64,000 nucleotides of DNA from Lasiosphaeria ovina (Eukaryota > Ascomycota > Sordariomycetes > Sordariales > Lasiosphaeriaceae), in contig JAULSN010000014.1 in the NCBI GenBank assembly GCA_033439765.1, forward strand, positions 248,001 through 312,000, read 5' to 3'. Of this stretch, positions 30,310 through 40,149 are shown in pieces (within the stretch, counting starts at the first letter, position 1; each line of letters begins with the position of its first letter). The position numbers and the translations under genes are program-made. The notes below the pieces were generated by a model. It saw only the letters and a program-made list of their open reading frames with translations, was not told the DNA's origin and did not search any database.

Positions 30310-30933
30310 GGATTGCTGCACGCACCCACCCCTTTTGCTCGGTGCACCCACCCTATGATAAAATCATAGGCCTGGCACTTGACATCAACTGCCCGGCTTT
30401 TGCCGTAGTAAATTCGGTCTTTTGGATGGAGCCGCCCATGCATCTCATCCTTGCCCTGGCAGGGCATACAGGGTTGGTTGCGGGCTCCCACAAAAGTATC
30501 GTAAATAAGGCGGAAAATGCAGCAACAATGTTGCCAGTCACCAGGCATACAATTTATGTGCTCGGCGCCGGCGAGGGACTTCGGGCTGCGGGCAGGAGAT
30601 CGGGTGAGTCGGCCGCGCCCGGTGCCGGCGAGGGAGGTGGAGAGGGAGTTCGTGATGCCATCTAGATATAACCGGGCTCGTCAATACGGTATGGTGATAG
30701 GAAGCGGAATTGGTCATTACTTACCTGGATTAACGAGAGTTGAAAATAGCTTCATAATTCAACAAGGTCGACCCTGCCATAGTGTGGGCTAGTTGCATGG
30801 CTAGTTGCGTTGAAAGTGGGCATTTTTGCGTACAAGAAGGTGGATCTAGAATGACAGGTGCTGCTGCCAGGCCTACGATTTTAGGAATGGTGGGTGCACC
30901 GAGCAAAAAGGGTGGGTGCGCGCAGCAACCCTC
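30310..30933 (+). mobile_element. 624-bp TIR element with 9-bp target duplication (MULE-like)
   Basis: The nonamer TTCTTTTGA at 30301-30309 is repeated exactly at 30934-30942. The ends are long inverted repeats of about 65 bp: GATTGCTGCACGCACCCACC...TTTTGCTCGGTGCACCCACC...AAAATCATAGGCCTGGCA at 30311-30373 against its reverse complement at 30868-30931, with scattered mismatches. Removing the element rejoins the Copia gag frame (KIVSQNTVQVWKVK on the right). A 9-bp duplication and long TIRs suggest the Mutator superfamily. The interior encodes nothing I recognise, so it is non-autonomous. Confidence 0.8.
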
Positions 30934-31082
30934 TTCTTTTGACCTTCCAGACCTGTACCGTATTTTGTGACACAATCTTTCTTGCAGACAAAGCATCGTC
31001 GACCCTTTGTGCGATTGCGGTCGAATCTCCCTCTATGGCGGTACGGTTGGAATGGTATCGCCGGTCAACAAAGGTTGGTCGT

Positions 31083-31330
31083 GCGAGCCGAGAGAGCGCC
31101 AGCGCTGTAGATGGAAAGCACCCGTCCGCGGCGACCACAGGTGGTTTGTTGTCATGCTTGGGTGCCACTCCTCGGGCAGCACAGCTCGTTGTGTGCAAGC
31201 CAACTCTCGTGGCGGGGCTTGGAGGGGCGTGTTGAGCCTGCCGCAGAACCAGCCCTTTCGAGCGTAGCGAGCAGCTCGCCGCTTTGTGTCTGGAGGGCCG
31301 CCGGAGGCAAAAAGAAGGGATGGAGCCGCC
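31083..31330 (+). repeat. B repeat with GC-rich module (31-kb copy)
   Basis: GAGAGAGCGCCAGCGCTGTA, AAGCACCCGTCCGCGGCGAC, CACAGGTGGTTTGTTGTCAT and on to AACCAGCCCTTTCGAGCG and the module (31255-31316), in the same order as at 23.1-23.34 kb. It joins the 5' edge of the scrambled Copia at about 31085. Confidence 0.8.
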
Positions 31331-31344
31331 GGCGGCAAAAAGAA

Positions 31345-32060
31345 GGGCTGCTCGGTGAGGTATTGCCCTCAAATCCCGGGCCAAGTGCGCGCTGTACGAG
31401 CTGGAGCTTGTCAAACATCTTCTCCAGCAACTCCTTGGGGGGTTCCTCGGGCTTCTCCTGCCTCGTCCGTGCGAAGCTTAGAGCTGTCCAATCCGAGTAG
31501 TACTCGGCGTGATTGATGTTGGTATGGAAGTGTGCGTCCAAGAGATTGTACATGTTCATCTCTGGTCCAATATAATTCGGATAGTAGTCTTCCGTCAATC
31601 GGTGGTCCCGGGTAAATGGGTCGTCGTGGTGCGAGGTTCTGGTAATAGACGTACCGAGTCTCTGACTGATCTCTCGGCGCTGGGGTTGACCTTACGGTAC
31701 GGTATGCGGGCATGATGATCCGCGCTGTCCGTACGGTAATGGGGATTGGTGGAAGTTCACTGGTGCGCCCATCTCGATGGGGCCTGGTGATGGAAGTGGC
31801 TGGTGGTGCGTTGCTGGAGGTGGTGCGACTGGCGATTGGTGGGTTGATGGATTGGGCTTGACCGTGCCAGGTTTCTCCAAAAGGCTGACGAGTTTGGCGT
31901 GGAGGTGCCGAAAGTTTCTCGCACAGGGATTGGCCAGTTTTCGTCCGTGTTGAAATGGACTCCAGGGACTGGTCGATCGGGTCGCGCGCAAGCTTCGCCC
32001 AGTGTCTGAGAGAACATTTTCGAGAAGGTCGCAAAAAAACCGTGTCGCGCAAGTAATAAG
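31345..32060 (-). pseudogene. Unrecognised mobile-element-like ORF, source of R-family coding sequence
   Basis: Minus frames read DRPVPGVHFNTDENWPIPVR then ETFGTSTPN; after shifts VRTARIIMPAYRTV, NYIGPEMNMYNLLDAHFHTN and EYYSDWTALSFARTRQEKPE. The first part is homologous to the non-GC half of R elements: the R copies at 34.3 and 48.0 kb and the segment at 18.83 kb (YPIDQSVPRVHFDS) are degenerate versions of it. This copy best preserves the parent frame. Family unknown; it could be part of a gag-like or host gene taken up by R. Confidence 0.45.
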
Positions 32061-32278
32061 GGAGGGAGGAGGGTTGGTTGCTCAAAGAAGGCCGAGGGCA
32101 GGTAACATGCGTATATGCACCGCTTCAGTCTCGTCTCGGGGACTCCAAAGTCAAGGCAGAGTCCGATTTCCCTGGGGACCTCTCACACATGACGTGTCTG
32201 CTTGATGTAAGGCAGACACCGGGAAGAAGAAGAGTGCATTCTCTCCAGCCCGCCAAACTGCGCTCATGTAAAGATTCT
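32061..32278. other. No recognisable gene
   Basis: Short frames only. Confidence 0.4.
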
Positions 32279-32279
32279 G

Positions 32280-32444
32280 AAAATAAGCTACTTGGCAAGT
32301 CAGGAAGGGGTCGCTGAACGGTGCCTCCGGCGGCCCTCCAGACATAAAGCGGCGGGCTGCTCGCAAGCTCGGTGTTCCGCGGCTTAAGGAGTCTGAGGTT
32401 TATCCATTCCCACCTCTCTACCGTGGCTCCGTTCAGCTGAATAA
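32280..32444 (+). repeat. R-family element, copy with both ends (165 bp)
   Basis: Left end AAAATAAGCTACTTGGCAAG, then GCTGAACGGTGCCTCCGGCG, CCTCCAGACATAAAGCGGCG, GCTTAAGGAGTCTGAGGTTT, and right end GTGGCTCCGTTCAGCTGAAT. Compared with the copy at 34148-34432 it lacks about 120 bp of the interior. Confidence 0.8.
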
Positions 32445-33019
32445 TGGATCTCTGCAACTTGATCTTGTACGTCGCCAAGAAAAGCAAGTACCCGGCAAGT
32501 GCGGTCGGTCCACACCAACGTGGGCAGGACGAGAAACAATCTTCATGTAATAATAATAGCAGACTCTGGTGAGTACCAGCAGATAGTTATGCTTGTAACT
32601 CGGGGAAGACGCGTTTCACCAATCTCCCTTATAGTAGAGGACGGCGATAACGACGGCGAGGATACGAAGGTCCTGATCGACAGACGGGCTAGCGAGCACC
32701 GGCTAGGCTAGCAATTACACAAGTCAGCACAAAACATGGTGTGTCGCGCTAAAAATCGCCAAGGAAGCTGCCAAACCCTTTTGGGCACCAATTTTGTGCG
32801 TGCCGACGAGTTCAGCCGCCTTCTTATACGAGCCAGGGTCCTGACAGATGTATCTAAAAAGTGGGCTCTTCGGCATGTTGATTTTGGGAACAGTTGCCAA
32901 GAAAAGAGGCTTACATTGGCTCAGAAAGGCCATTTTGCAGCCAAATCGCTAGCCGCCCTCCAGAGCTGGTTTTGAGCGCCGGTTGGGCATGAATGGCTTG
33001 CATGCACGTGGGTCTGTAG
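32445..33019. other. Unrecognised; includes a dispersed repeat shared with 8.3 kb
   Basis: 32671-32720 (GATCGACAGACGGGCTAGCG, AGCACCGGCTAGGCTAGCAA) matches 8268-8322 and lies just left of the Harbinger remnant. No gene recognised. Confidence 0.45.
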
Positions 33020-33499
33020 ATGCCCCAAGTGTTGTTGAAGCTTCAAAAACAGTGTATATTATATTGGAAGAGCAGCTCAATAGAAGGACAGGTTATCCAC
33101 GTTCAAGCCGATGCAATACATGACAACGATGCCGCCCGGGCGGCCCAGAAGCGAAAAGCCGCCTTCCTCGCCATGACTCTCGCTGCAATTACGATATCGC
33201 AGTCAACACAGTCTACTAAAGAAAGGACTGTAATCAACGAAGGAGGACCTCTCGCCGCGAATAGATTCGTTGCACGGTTGTTAACTAGCTCAGAGAGGCG
33301 TTTTTTTGAGCTCTTTCGAATGACCCAGACGGAATTCGCCGCGTTGGTGCAGTGGCTTCGAGAGAACTGCCAAGTCTCGAACATACGGTATTATACCGTT
33401 GAGTTGAAGGTCATGGCATTCTTATGGATCGTGGCCTTCAATGAGACCCAACGCGCATTGGGCATATAGGTGGGGAAACCGCCTTCCTTTTCCAACGAA

Positions 33500-33640
33500 A
33501 AAAGCTACAGTGGTTGAGTCGAGCGGTCATGGCTCTCGCACCCAAAAAGTCGAAAAGCTAATTTGATTCCAGAAACTCAAAAAATTGTACAACACACTCG
33601 TGTTCGAGTCCCGTCGATGGCGCTGGACCGCAGTTGTAAT
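33500..33640 (+). other. tRNA-like (pol III promoter) sequence, possible SINE remnant
   Basis: AGTGGTTGAGTCGAGCGG resembles an A box and GTGTTCGAGTCCCG, about 90 bp on, is a good B box. I cannot fold it into a complete cloverleaf. It could be a decayed tRNA with an intron or the head of a tRNA-derived SINE. Confidence 0.3.
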
Positions 33641-33668
33641 AAAATTGCCTTCGATCATAGCGTAGCGC

Positions 33669-33773
33669 CAGATACCCTATACCCTAGCATAGTACGCCCT
33701 ATACTTGATACCCTATACCCCAGCATAGTACGCCCTATACTTGATACCCTATACCCCAGCATAGTACGCCGGT
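33669..33773 (+). repeat. 38-bp tandem repeat, three copies
   Basis: GATACCCTATACCCTAGCAT and AGTACGCCCTATACTT repeated three times, the last copy incomplete. Confidence 0.85.
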
Positions 33774-34147
33774 ACGCCGGTTCTTGGTTGCAGTTCTTGG
33801 TTACAGGTCTTTGGAACCCCTAGTTTGGGGAGAGAAAAAATCGACGCAAAAAAAACAAAAGTGAGTAAAGATTTCCGACCCTCGACCCGACCAACTGAGC
33901 TTTCTTTTTTTTTAGTTTTTCCCTTCCTTAGACAATGGCTTTATCCGTGTACAAGGAAGATAGACCACATGCCCTGCTGATGGGAGGCGGGATACAGGAA
34001 ACAAAACACTACAACCTAACGAGTTCTTCACCAAATTGAGCGTACTCTTTTGCATTAGGAAGCCCTGAGTGCCTGCATTCTACGATACAACTTCCAGTTG
34101 CACGGATGCAGTTGTTATTGTTGTGTGGAAAGAAAGGTGAAGACTGT

Positions 34148-34432
34148 TTATTCAGCTGAACGGAGCCACCGTAGGCGAGCTTGCGAGCCGGAGGTGGCGT
34201 AGAGACGCTGTCTCTTCTCTTTTACCGTGAGGGTGCCGAATGTTTCTCGAATGGGGATTGGTTAGTTTACGTCCGTGTCAAAATGGGAGGTGGGAATTGG
34301 TCAATCGGATAAACCTCAGACTCCTTAAGCAGCGGAATACCGAGCTTGCGAGCAGCCCGCCGCTTTATGTCTGGAGGGCCGCCGGAGGCACCGTTCAGCG
34401 ACCCCTTCCTGACTTGCCAGGTAGCTTATTTT
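34148..34432 (-). repeat. R-family element, fullest simple copy (285 bp)
   Basis: Inverted orientation. Right end first: TTCAGCTGAACGGAGCCACC, then GAGCTTGCGAGCCGGAGG, CTGTCTCTTCTCTTTTACCG, AATGTTTCTCGAATGGGGAT, GCAGCGGAATACCGAGCTTG, the GC core, GCACCGTTCAGCG, and left end CTTGCCAGGTAGCTTATTTT. The two ends share GCTGAACGG(A/T)GCC in inverted orientation. It lies within the Harbinger remnant directly before VLAGAEGS. Confidence 0.85.
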
Positions 34433-34965
34433 ACGTACTCGCTGGTGCCGAGGGCTCGATGAATGACTCTCGATTGTTGAACCTGTCCATCAAAAAAGGG
34501 TTCAGGATTCCAGAGAACCGGTATTACCTAGCCGATACGGGCTTCGGTGTTCGAAAGGGAATCGTCGTGCCTTTCTTCAGGACTTGGTACTATCTTCAAG
34601 ACTGGCGAGAGTCTCCAAACAAGCCGGTAACTCGAAAGGAACTTTATAACTTGAGGCATAGTCGAATACGTGTGAAGGTCGAGCAAGCTTTTGGTTGGCT
34701 GAAGAGGAGGTCGAAATTAATTAGGGAGAGCGCGCCCGAGTATTCGATCGACAACCAGATTGATCTGGTATATGTATGTACGGGCCTATACAACTTTATT
34801 CACAGTCGGCGGTATACTCAGGATAATATCCCGGAGTCAGAGAGACTTTTCCTTAGCGCGGCGAAACTCAGGGCCGATCGAGTATGTGCCGGTATTACAA
34901 ACCGCTCGACTGCGTGGGTCAAGGTTCGTATCGTGCAATGGCACTGTGGGTCTGAAGGGTAGGTA

Positions 34966-35869
34966 GTTGTGAAGAATGAACAAAGGGCAAGCTCGTATTG
35001 CACGGGTAATACAGTCAAACTGGGTTTGCCACTCAAAGTATATGAGTGCAGTGAATGTGTATTGCTTGCTTGAAGAACCAAGCAAGCTCTATCTAAGACC
35101 GGGTGCTAAGACACTCCTGATTGGTCGACACCAAACAGGGTATGCCCCACTGTCGTGCATTTCTCCAGGGATTCGTAACAGCCGGGCGTAGCTCTCTGGA
35201 AATTCGGAGGCGGGCCGCCGTAAAGACTTTCAATCAATGGAATAGAGTAACAAGGAGGCGGGAAAGACGTGCAGGAACAGCAGGAACAGAATGAATAGGT
35301 ATGAAGACGGCATTCCTTTCTTTTTGTGGTATATAGGAAGGTTGTGGTTCGATTGAGAGGTGTAGTGGAAAAAGGTCGCCGGGAGGCACCTGGAAGATTG
35401 CGATATGGATTTTTTTGGCTTGGGCCGATAAGGATTTTTACCCGATAAGAGAGGACACTTACTATATTGGGACTTAGCGTAGGCGGTGAAGACTGGCAAT
35501 TACCATATTCGGCAGGCGGTGACGCCGGGTATTAAAAAAATCTGCCCCTCAACTCCGGCCCTCTGGCCTGCCCGGGCCATTTTGACAGCACTTTGTCACA
35601 TACAACGGTATGCATCCTCAGGGCAAAAGAGTGCTTGTATTAGGAAGAAGAAAGAAAGGTGGGCATAGCCTTGATACCGTAGCTTTGAGCGGCATGCGGC
35701 TTACATTGCCTAGGCCGTAGGTGGCCTAGCATATACGCCACCTGCGCCCAGTTGTGGCTCAAATGCGGCTTCTTCCGACACACTTTGGCCCGCCCGGGCA
35801 ACTTTGACAGCACTCTGCACCGAGACCCTACCTAACCACGATAAAAAAGATGACGACTTTTTATTACTA
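34966..35869. other. No recognisable gene
   Basis: Frames up to about 90 codons without family pattern. GGCCTAGGCCGTAGGTGGCC-type short inverted motifs occur near 35709-35745. Confidence 0.4.
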
Positions 35870-36442
35870 CTATATACCCTCCCGGTCGCGCCGCCTTTCT
35901 ATCTGCTTCACGAACCTTTCCACCCTCTTCGGCGTCAAGGATTCTACAGTACCATTCCACATCACCGCTGTCATCGGGTCCTGCAACAACTCCATCACAT
36001 CCATGACCGTATCGGGCGACAATTCCCGCGCAAACTTTTCCTGGAAGTTAGCGATTGCTTTCTTCGGGTCCTGCAACAACTCCATCACATCCATCACCGT
36101 ATCGGGCGACAATTCCCGCGCAAACTTTCCCTGCAAGTTAGCGATTGCTTTCTCGACATCTGCGGCGCCAACTGGCCTGGAGTTTCCCAGCTCTTTGGCC
36201 CCGTTCTCAATCGCCTGAGCAAGCAGAGCGGTTCCCTGTGCCTGGCTAAGTTTTCTCCGCCATGGTGCCGGTAACCCGCCCTCAACGTCAGATGAAGCCG
36301 AAGATGCAGAGTTGTCGCTAACAACGGTATTCACGTCAGGGTCTGCGCGACATTGCTTCGTCCTCGCCGCCCAAGGCACAGCAACAGGCACTGGAACAGG
36401 CACAACAGGCACAACAGGCACAGCAACAGGCACAACAGGCAC
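35870..36442 (-). CDS. Hypothetical protein with an internal 30-residue duplication
   Basis: The minus frame is open for 190 codons: a Pro/Val-rich start, NSASSASSDVEGG, then a helical part where AIANFQEKFARELSPDTVMD and VMELLQDP occur twice (DNA copies 35975-36064 and 36065-36154, differing at only a few bases), ending ESLTPKRVERFVKQIERRRD. The duplication keeps frame (90 bp). I do not recognise the family. The true start is uncertain because the 5' part overlaps a Gln-rich frame on the other strand. It may be a real small gene or a mobile-element protein. Confidence 0.35.
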   Translation of the reverse strand: MPVVPVAVPVVPVVPVPVPVAVPWAARTKQCRADPDVNTVVSDNSASSASSDVEGGLPAPWRRKLSQAQGTALLAQAIENGAKELGNSRPVGAADVEKAIANLQGKFARELSPDTVMDVMELLQDPKKAIANFQEKFARELSPDTVMDVMELLQDPMTAVMWNGTVESLTPKRVERFVKQIERRRDREGI

Positions 36443-36771
36443 TTCAACAGAGAACGCAGCAGGAAATGGCCATTGGCAACATCGTTGACGACCCGGAGCT
36501 GGGCCCCCTGCTGCTGTTCATGCCGCCGCCCGAGGATGAGCCCATGCCCATACACATGCCGCCCGTACCGCCCCCTAGCCCTATGCTGCTGCTGCCAGTA
36601 CCACGTTCACGCCCCCTGTCGGCCATGCTGCCGCCGCCCGGACTTTCGCCCCCAGACCTAGGCTGCCTCGAGCTGCCCCCTCTACGTCTGGGCCCCCTCA
36701 TACCGCCCGCAGGCCCGCCGAGCCGACGCGAGGGCATTCTTTTCCGCCGCCGATTTCTCCTTTCGCTTTGA
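36360..36771 (+). other. Gln/Ala- then Pro-rich open frame
   Basis: Plus strand reads ALEQAQQAQQAQQQAQQALQ, QRTQQEMAIGNIVDDPELGP, then PMPIHMPPVPPPSPMLLLP to a stop at 36771. It overlaps the 5' end of the minus-strand hypothetical. Which strand is coding cannot be settled by eye; low complexity makes both doubtful. Confidence 0.25.
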
Positions 36772-36846
36772 CCGTTGTTGAGATTCCTCGGGGGTACGCA
36801 TCTGGGAACCAGTAATCAGCTTGTGGAACTAAAGGAGAGACAAAAA

Positions 36847-37130
36847 GGAGAAACTGGGCGAGGTTCTTGGGCTGGTAACCTAGCTTGTCTGCCGTGGCAT
36901 TGCACTTGACAGGCGCTGAAGAGAGTCAGTCCAAGTGCAAATGTGTATATATTTACCTTGTATTGTTATAGTTTGGTTGTATGACAATGGAGAAACTGGG
37001 CGAGGTTCTTGGGCCGGTAACCTAGCTTGTCTGCCGTGGCATTGCACTTGACAGGCGCTGAAGAGAGTCAGTCCAAGTACAAATGTGTATATATTTACCT
37101 TGTATTGTTATAGTTTGGTTGCATGACAAT
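36847..37130 (+). repeat. 142-bp tandem duplication
   Basis: GGAGAAACTGGGCGAGGTTC begins at 36847 and again at 36989; the copies end GGTTGTATGACAAT and GGTTGCATGACAAT and differ at only three or four positions, so the duplication is recent. Confidence 0.9.
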
Positions 37131-37734
37131 AGATAGCTACCTGACTGAAAGAAAGGCATGGCGAGTCAAGTCTACATAGTCTTCTCTGCCCACTTCATTA
37201 CCCAAATGTAGTAGTGTTTTGAGCAGTTATCGACGCTAAATAGCAGCATGCTTGTATTTATCCACTTATCGTTGTGTCGCTGTACTCGGCAGATGTACTC
37301 AACAGACAAGCCGGCAGTGAAATGGCCGCAACATTATAATATAGTTGAATTTGAACAGGGATGCCAAATCCATACGGTAGCTTGCCAAGACAGCTCCTCT
37401 GTCCCATTGCAGGTATTCTGCATCATCTCTGTGGCTTCTGTGATGGGATATATCTCTTGACAATGTCCTTCTGCTCCCTTTCCGTTCCACTGCCACCCCC
37501 TCCCCCTCTGCACGTGTGGCGGTTGTATGATCTCGACGTGAGTTCTGCTTCTGTGGTTATTATTGACACTATCTCGGCACCTAGTGGGAGGAGATATGGC
37601 AAACTTTTACAAAAGAAGAGTTATGACTCGTGTCCTGGTTTTCTTGTTCAATAGAAGAGCGTTGGGCAAGTATTCGTTCGCATTTTCCCTCCTGCGTCTC
37701 GTCTCATGCAGATGATGTCCCTTAAGCAGGCACT
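37131..37734. other. No recognisable gene
   Basis: Only short frames; nothing supported. Confidence 0.4.
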
Positions 37735-38110
37735 GCCGCCGGTCATTGCTGCTGTAAGAATTTTCAAGGTTGCTTGGGATGTTGTTTTACCCCAAAGTTG
37801 CCCTCACCAGCCTCGGTCACCCGCCCCATCCCTAGCCACCTTGCTCAGGCGCTACTCAGGCGTTGCTCAGGAGCTGCTCAGGAATGATCAGAGAAATCGC
37901 CAAACATGGTTCGAAGCCAAAAGGGCGAGGTCCCAGTTTTGGGGACAGGGGTGGCCCAAAACTGGGACCACGCCCTTTTCGCTCCTCTTTCCTTCCCCCC
38001 GAAGTTATATAAAGCCCAGTTTTACGTCCCCTATTAGGCCTTCATTCCCGTCTTCCTCATTCACGAAAGTGGGTAAATGTCACCAACTTGGACATGCTCA
38101 AGCTGAGATA
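37735..38110 (+). repeat. Dispersed TATA-bearing repeat 'P', copy 1
   Basis: Holds GCTCAGGCGCTACTCAGGCG, TTTTCGCTCCTCTTTCCTTC, GTTATATAAAGCCCAGTTTT and GAAAGTGGGTAAATGTCACC. The same order recurs at 40320-40570 (CTCCTTTTCGCTCCTCTTCC, GTTATATAAAACCCAGTTT, AAAATGGGTAAATTTTATCC). An inverted pair CCCAGTTTTGGGGA / GGCCCAAAACTGGG sits at 37931-37964. Confidence 0.6.
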
Positions 38111-38281
38111 CTCGGGGCACCCAACAGTCGCTACACATGTCGCCACCCACCACAACTATAATACGGGCTCACTTTCGACAGATGCCTTTCGAATTTTAGC
38201 CTTTGCAGTCTTCTCTCGTATGACTGGGGGATCCGACCGACACACGCTCCATTGTTGTCAACGGCACCCGGATCGCCGTCG

Positions 38282-39035
38282 TCACGCACAACCTTGAAGT
38301 TGCGCTCCAATGGCTTCAACAGCATTGCTGTGGTTCCCAATCAGAGCCCCCAAAGGCAAGTCCATGCTCATGCCTGCCACCAACGAAGTGCTGACTGGTC
38401 CCCATCCGGCGTGCCGCATCATCTCGAACTCTTGCCAATGCGGCTCTTCGGGCGGGTCCTCGTCCTGGTATGATGACTTGTGCCATGTCGTCGATATAGA
38501 GCTGCCACAGAGTCGTGAATGCATGCATGGTCCCCGACAGGAGAGAAGTTCTGCAGCCGCTGGTCCCTCCCTGGCTTCACGAGTGATGGCAGCAACGGCT
38601 TTCAACCGGCCCCAATTGGGCTGGTTGCACCGCGACAAGAAAGCTACGGGCAGCAGCCCGAACCAGCGGACGTGGGTCGACGTGTAGTTGCTCCCGCAGG
38701 AACAAATTGACATGCTCAGTAAGGCATTTGCTCGCATGTCCGAGCATGGTCAGCTGCTTCACCAGTCGCTTTGCATCTACTGCCACATGTATTGTTGGCT
38801 TGGTCCCTAAAACCTGGAGCGCGAGGCCGAATGGTGTTCTTGGTGGGGTGGGCGTGGGCGTGGGCGTGGGCGTGGGCGTGGGCGTGGGCGTGGGCGGCGG
38901 AGGGTCGGGTCGGGTCTGTAAAGAGTCTCTCTGACGCGACGACGCGAAGAGCCTGTCGCTCTTATATAGCCCGGCATATACCTCTCGTCCATGGTCAACG
39001 GTGGAGATGCAGGTTGAGGCGCACGGGAGGGACAA
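38282..39035 (-). other. Unrecognised minus-strand frames with a (GGGCGT)n tract
   Basis: One frame gives a (PT)n run (DNA microsatellite GGGCGT, about 38847-38895) followed by LGTKPTIHVAVDAKRLVKQL and HVNLFLREQLHVDPRPLVRA. A second overlapping frame reads NQPNWGRLKAVAAITREARE, WQEFEMMRHAGWGPVSTSLV. A frameshift or intron near 38660-38690 would join them into one protein of about 250 residues. Family not recognised. Confidence 0.3.
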
Positions 39036-39985
39036 GTTGAGGTTGGTGCAGCGCAGCGCTTTTTGGTGGGGGTTGCCATGTTTGCTGGGACCAGGTTACA
39101 TTCTCCAGCCCGGTCCGTCTCGGATTTGTGTCGCAAGACAGATTGGTCCGTCATGTAACGCAGTTGTAATTTGGGTGAATTGAGAGGCATCTACTGTTCC
39201 GAGTGCTGTGAAAATACAAGTCTTTCACCACCCCCGCCCTGACTGCCGCAGCGCATTCGGCACCAACCCAGTGGGTCAGTCTACTCGGCGCCTTTGACAA
39301 GTTCATCCAAATAACCTCGTGGCGATTCTGTGTATTATTACATCTTATACTTGCCCCACAATCCTCCCCACTGCCAATTGCCCACCATTCCCTCCCATCA
39401 CAGCAGCACACCCGTTTACCATAATTCTGATATTCTCCAATAACTTCTCTCTCATGTCGTGCCAAGGCCCCAGCGAGCTCCACCCAAGGCCTCAGCCAAG
39501 CTTTGAGCTTAGATGCATTTCTTTTGTACTTGAGCTAGCCATCTCACATCCCCAAGAGCTTGGGGGAGTAATCAAGACAATTCTTTTCTTCAAGCTTGCT
39601 TGTGGTTAGATGCCAAGCCCGTGACGGCATCACATCTTGTCCTTCCATAGTTGCTGTTGACTTCCACCCTGCGGGGCAATTGGGATTCTGTTCTTCTTTT
39701 CCTTTCCTCTCCAGCCTAGAATTCTACTGTCTTGGTTAGGATAATTGCAGCTGTGCCTCAACCCTATTCTACCATGGCCGTGACACTAGGTTGTAGCGCT
39801 CGTCCGGTGTGCTCCCATGACGCCGGTTGTAGGTGATGAGCTTGAGAAGCGTGTATCGGCCTTCTTCGATTGCCTGGGGAGGTAGCTGAAGTGGCACATG
39901 GATGATGGGGAGTTGCTCTGTGGAGGAATCTGAGCTGAGCTGCAACTGAAGCTAGTTCTGCATGTCACAGCTTGGAAGATGTCTG
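39036..39985. other. No recognisable gene
   Basis: Short frames only on both strands. Confidence 0.4.
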
Positions 39986-40125
39986 TGACATACTATCCCA
40001 AATTCCAAGCTGGGGTACCATGTACCATCCTAAATTCCGAGCTGGGATATCATGTACCATCCCAAATTCTGATCTAGGATATCACGTACTATCCCAAACT
40101 CGGAGCTGGGGTGTTGTGTACCAAG
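39986..40125 (+). repeat. About 35-bp tandem repeat, four copies
   Basis: Units CCCAAATTCCAAGCTGGGGT-ACCATGTACCATCCTAAATT and variants with ATATCATGTACC, ending in GAGCTGGGGTGTTGTGTACC. Copies differ by several bases, largely C/T changes. Confidence 0.75.
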
Positions 40126-40149
40126 ATCAAACGCCTAGGCTGCAATGCA

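Larger units (their letters stand above)
27280..31085 (-). mobile_element. Ty1/Copia retrotransposon, scrambled by inversions
   Basis: The main orientation is minus. From 31085 to 29170 come gag-like sequence (KIVSQNTVQVWKVK), protease-like WDTGAAQVSTVG and integrase pieces (CHHCHTHDP; YQGPPDVISHD). The next block (about 28495-29150) is on the plus strand: ERAYDIPHQ, LNDTAGPDGLVPTLL, EMDGLLASHVIE, EKSRLIVQGF. Reverse transcriptase and RNase H return to minus: LIIALAPSLAKR, ASVELRDITQAYTPS, TSTYDPCLL, VVCTDSRSLYDCLAKLGTT. Finally 27290-27425 is on plus again: IDGKDNPADALSQ, ALAKLIDN, TVRIEAFVDRL. Read in protein order the blocks fit one Copia polyprotein, so two internal segments are inverted. 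Many frameshifts; no LTRs identified. A 624-bp TIR element interrupts the gag part. Confidence 0.75.
33020..34965 (+). mobile_element. PIF/Harbinger transposon remnant, interrupted
   Basis: The N-terminal part of a Harbinger transposase reads to about 33465 (LTSSERRFFELFRMTQTEFA, LKVMAFLWIVAFNETQRALG). The C-terminal part resumes at about 34435 (VLAGAEGSMNDSRLL, NRYYLADTGFG, LYNLRHSRIRVKVEQAFGWL, VYVCTGLYNFIHSRR), which is the DDE_4-type end with its late catalytic region. The middle of the catalytic domain is missing; in its place are a tRNA-like tract, a 38-bp tandem repeat, AT-rich sequence and a full R-family element. Termini not identified. Confidence 0.75.
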
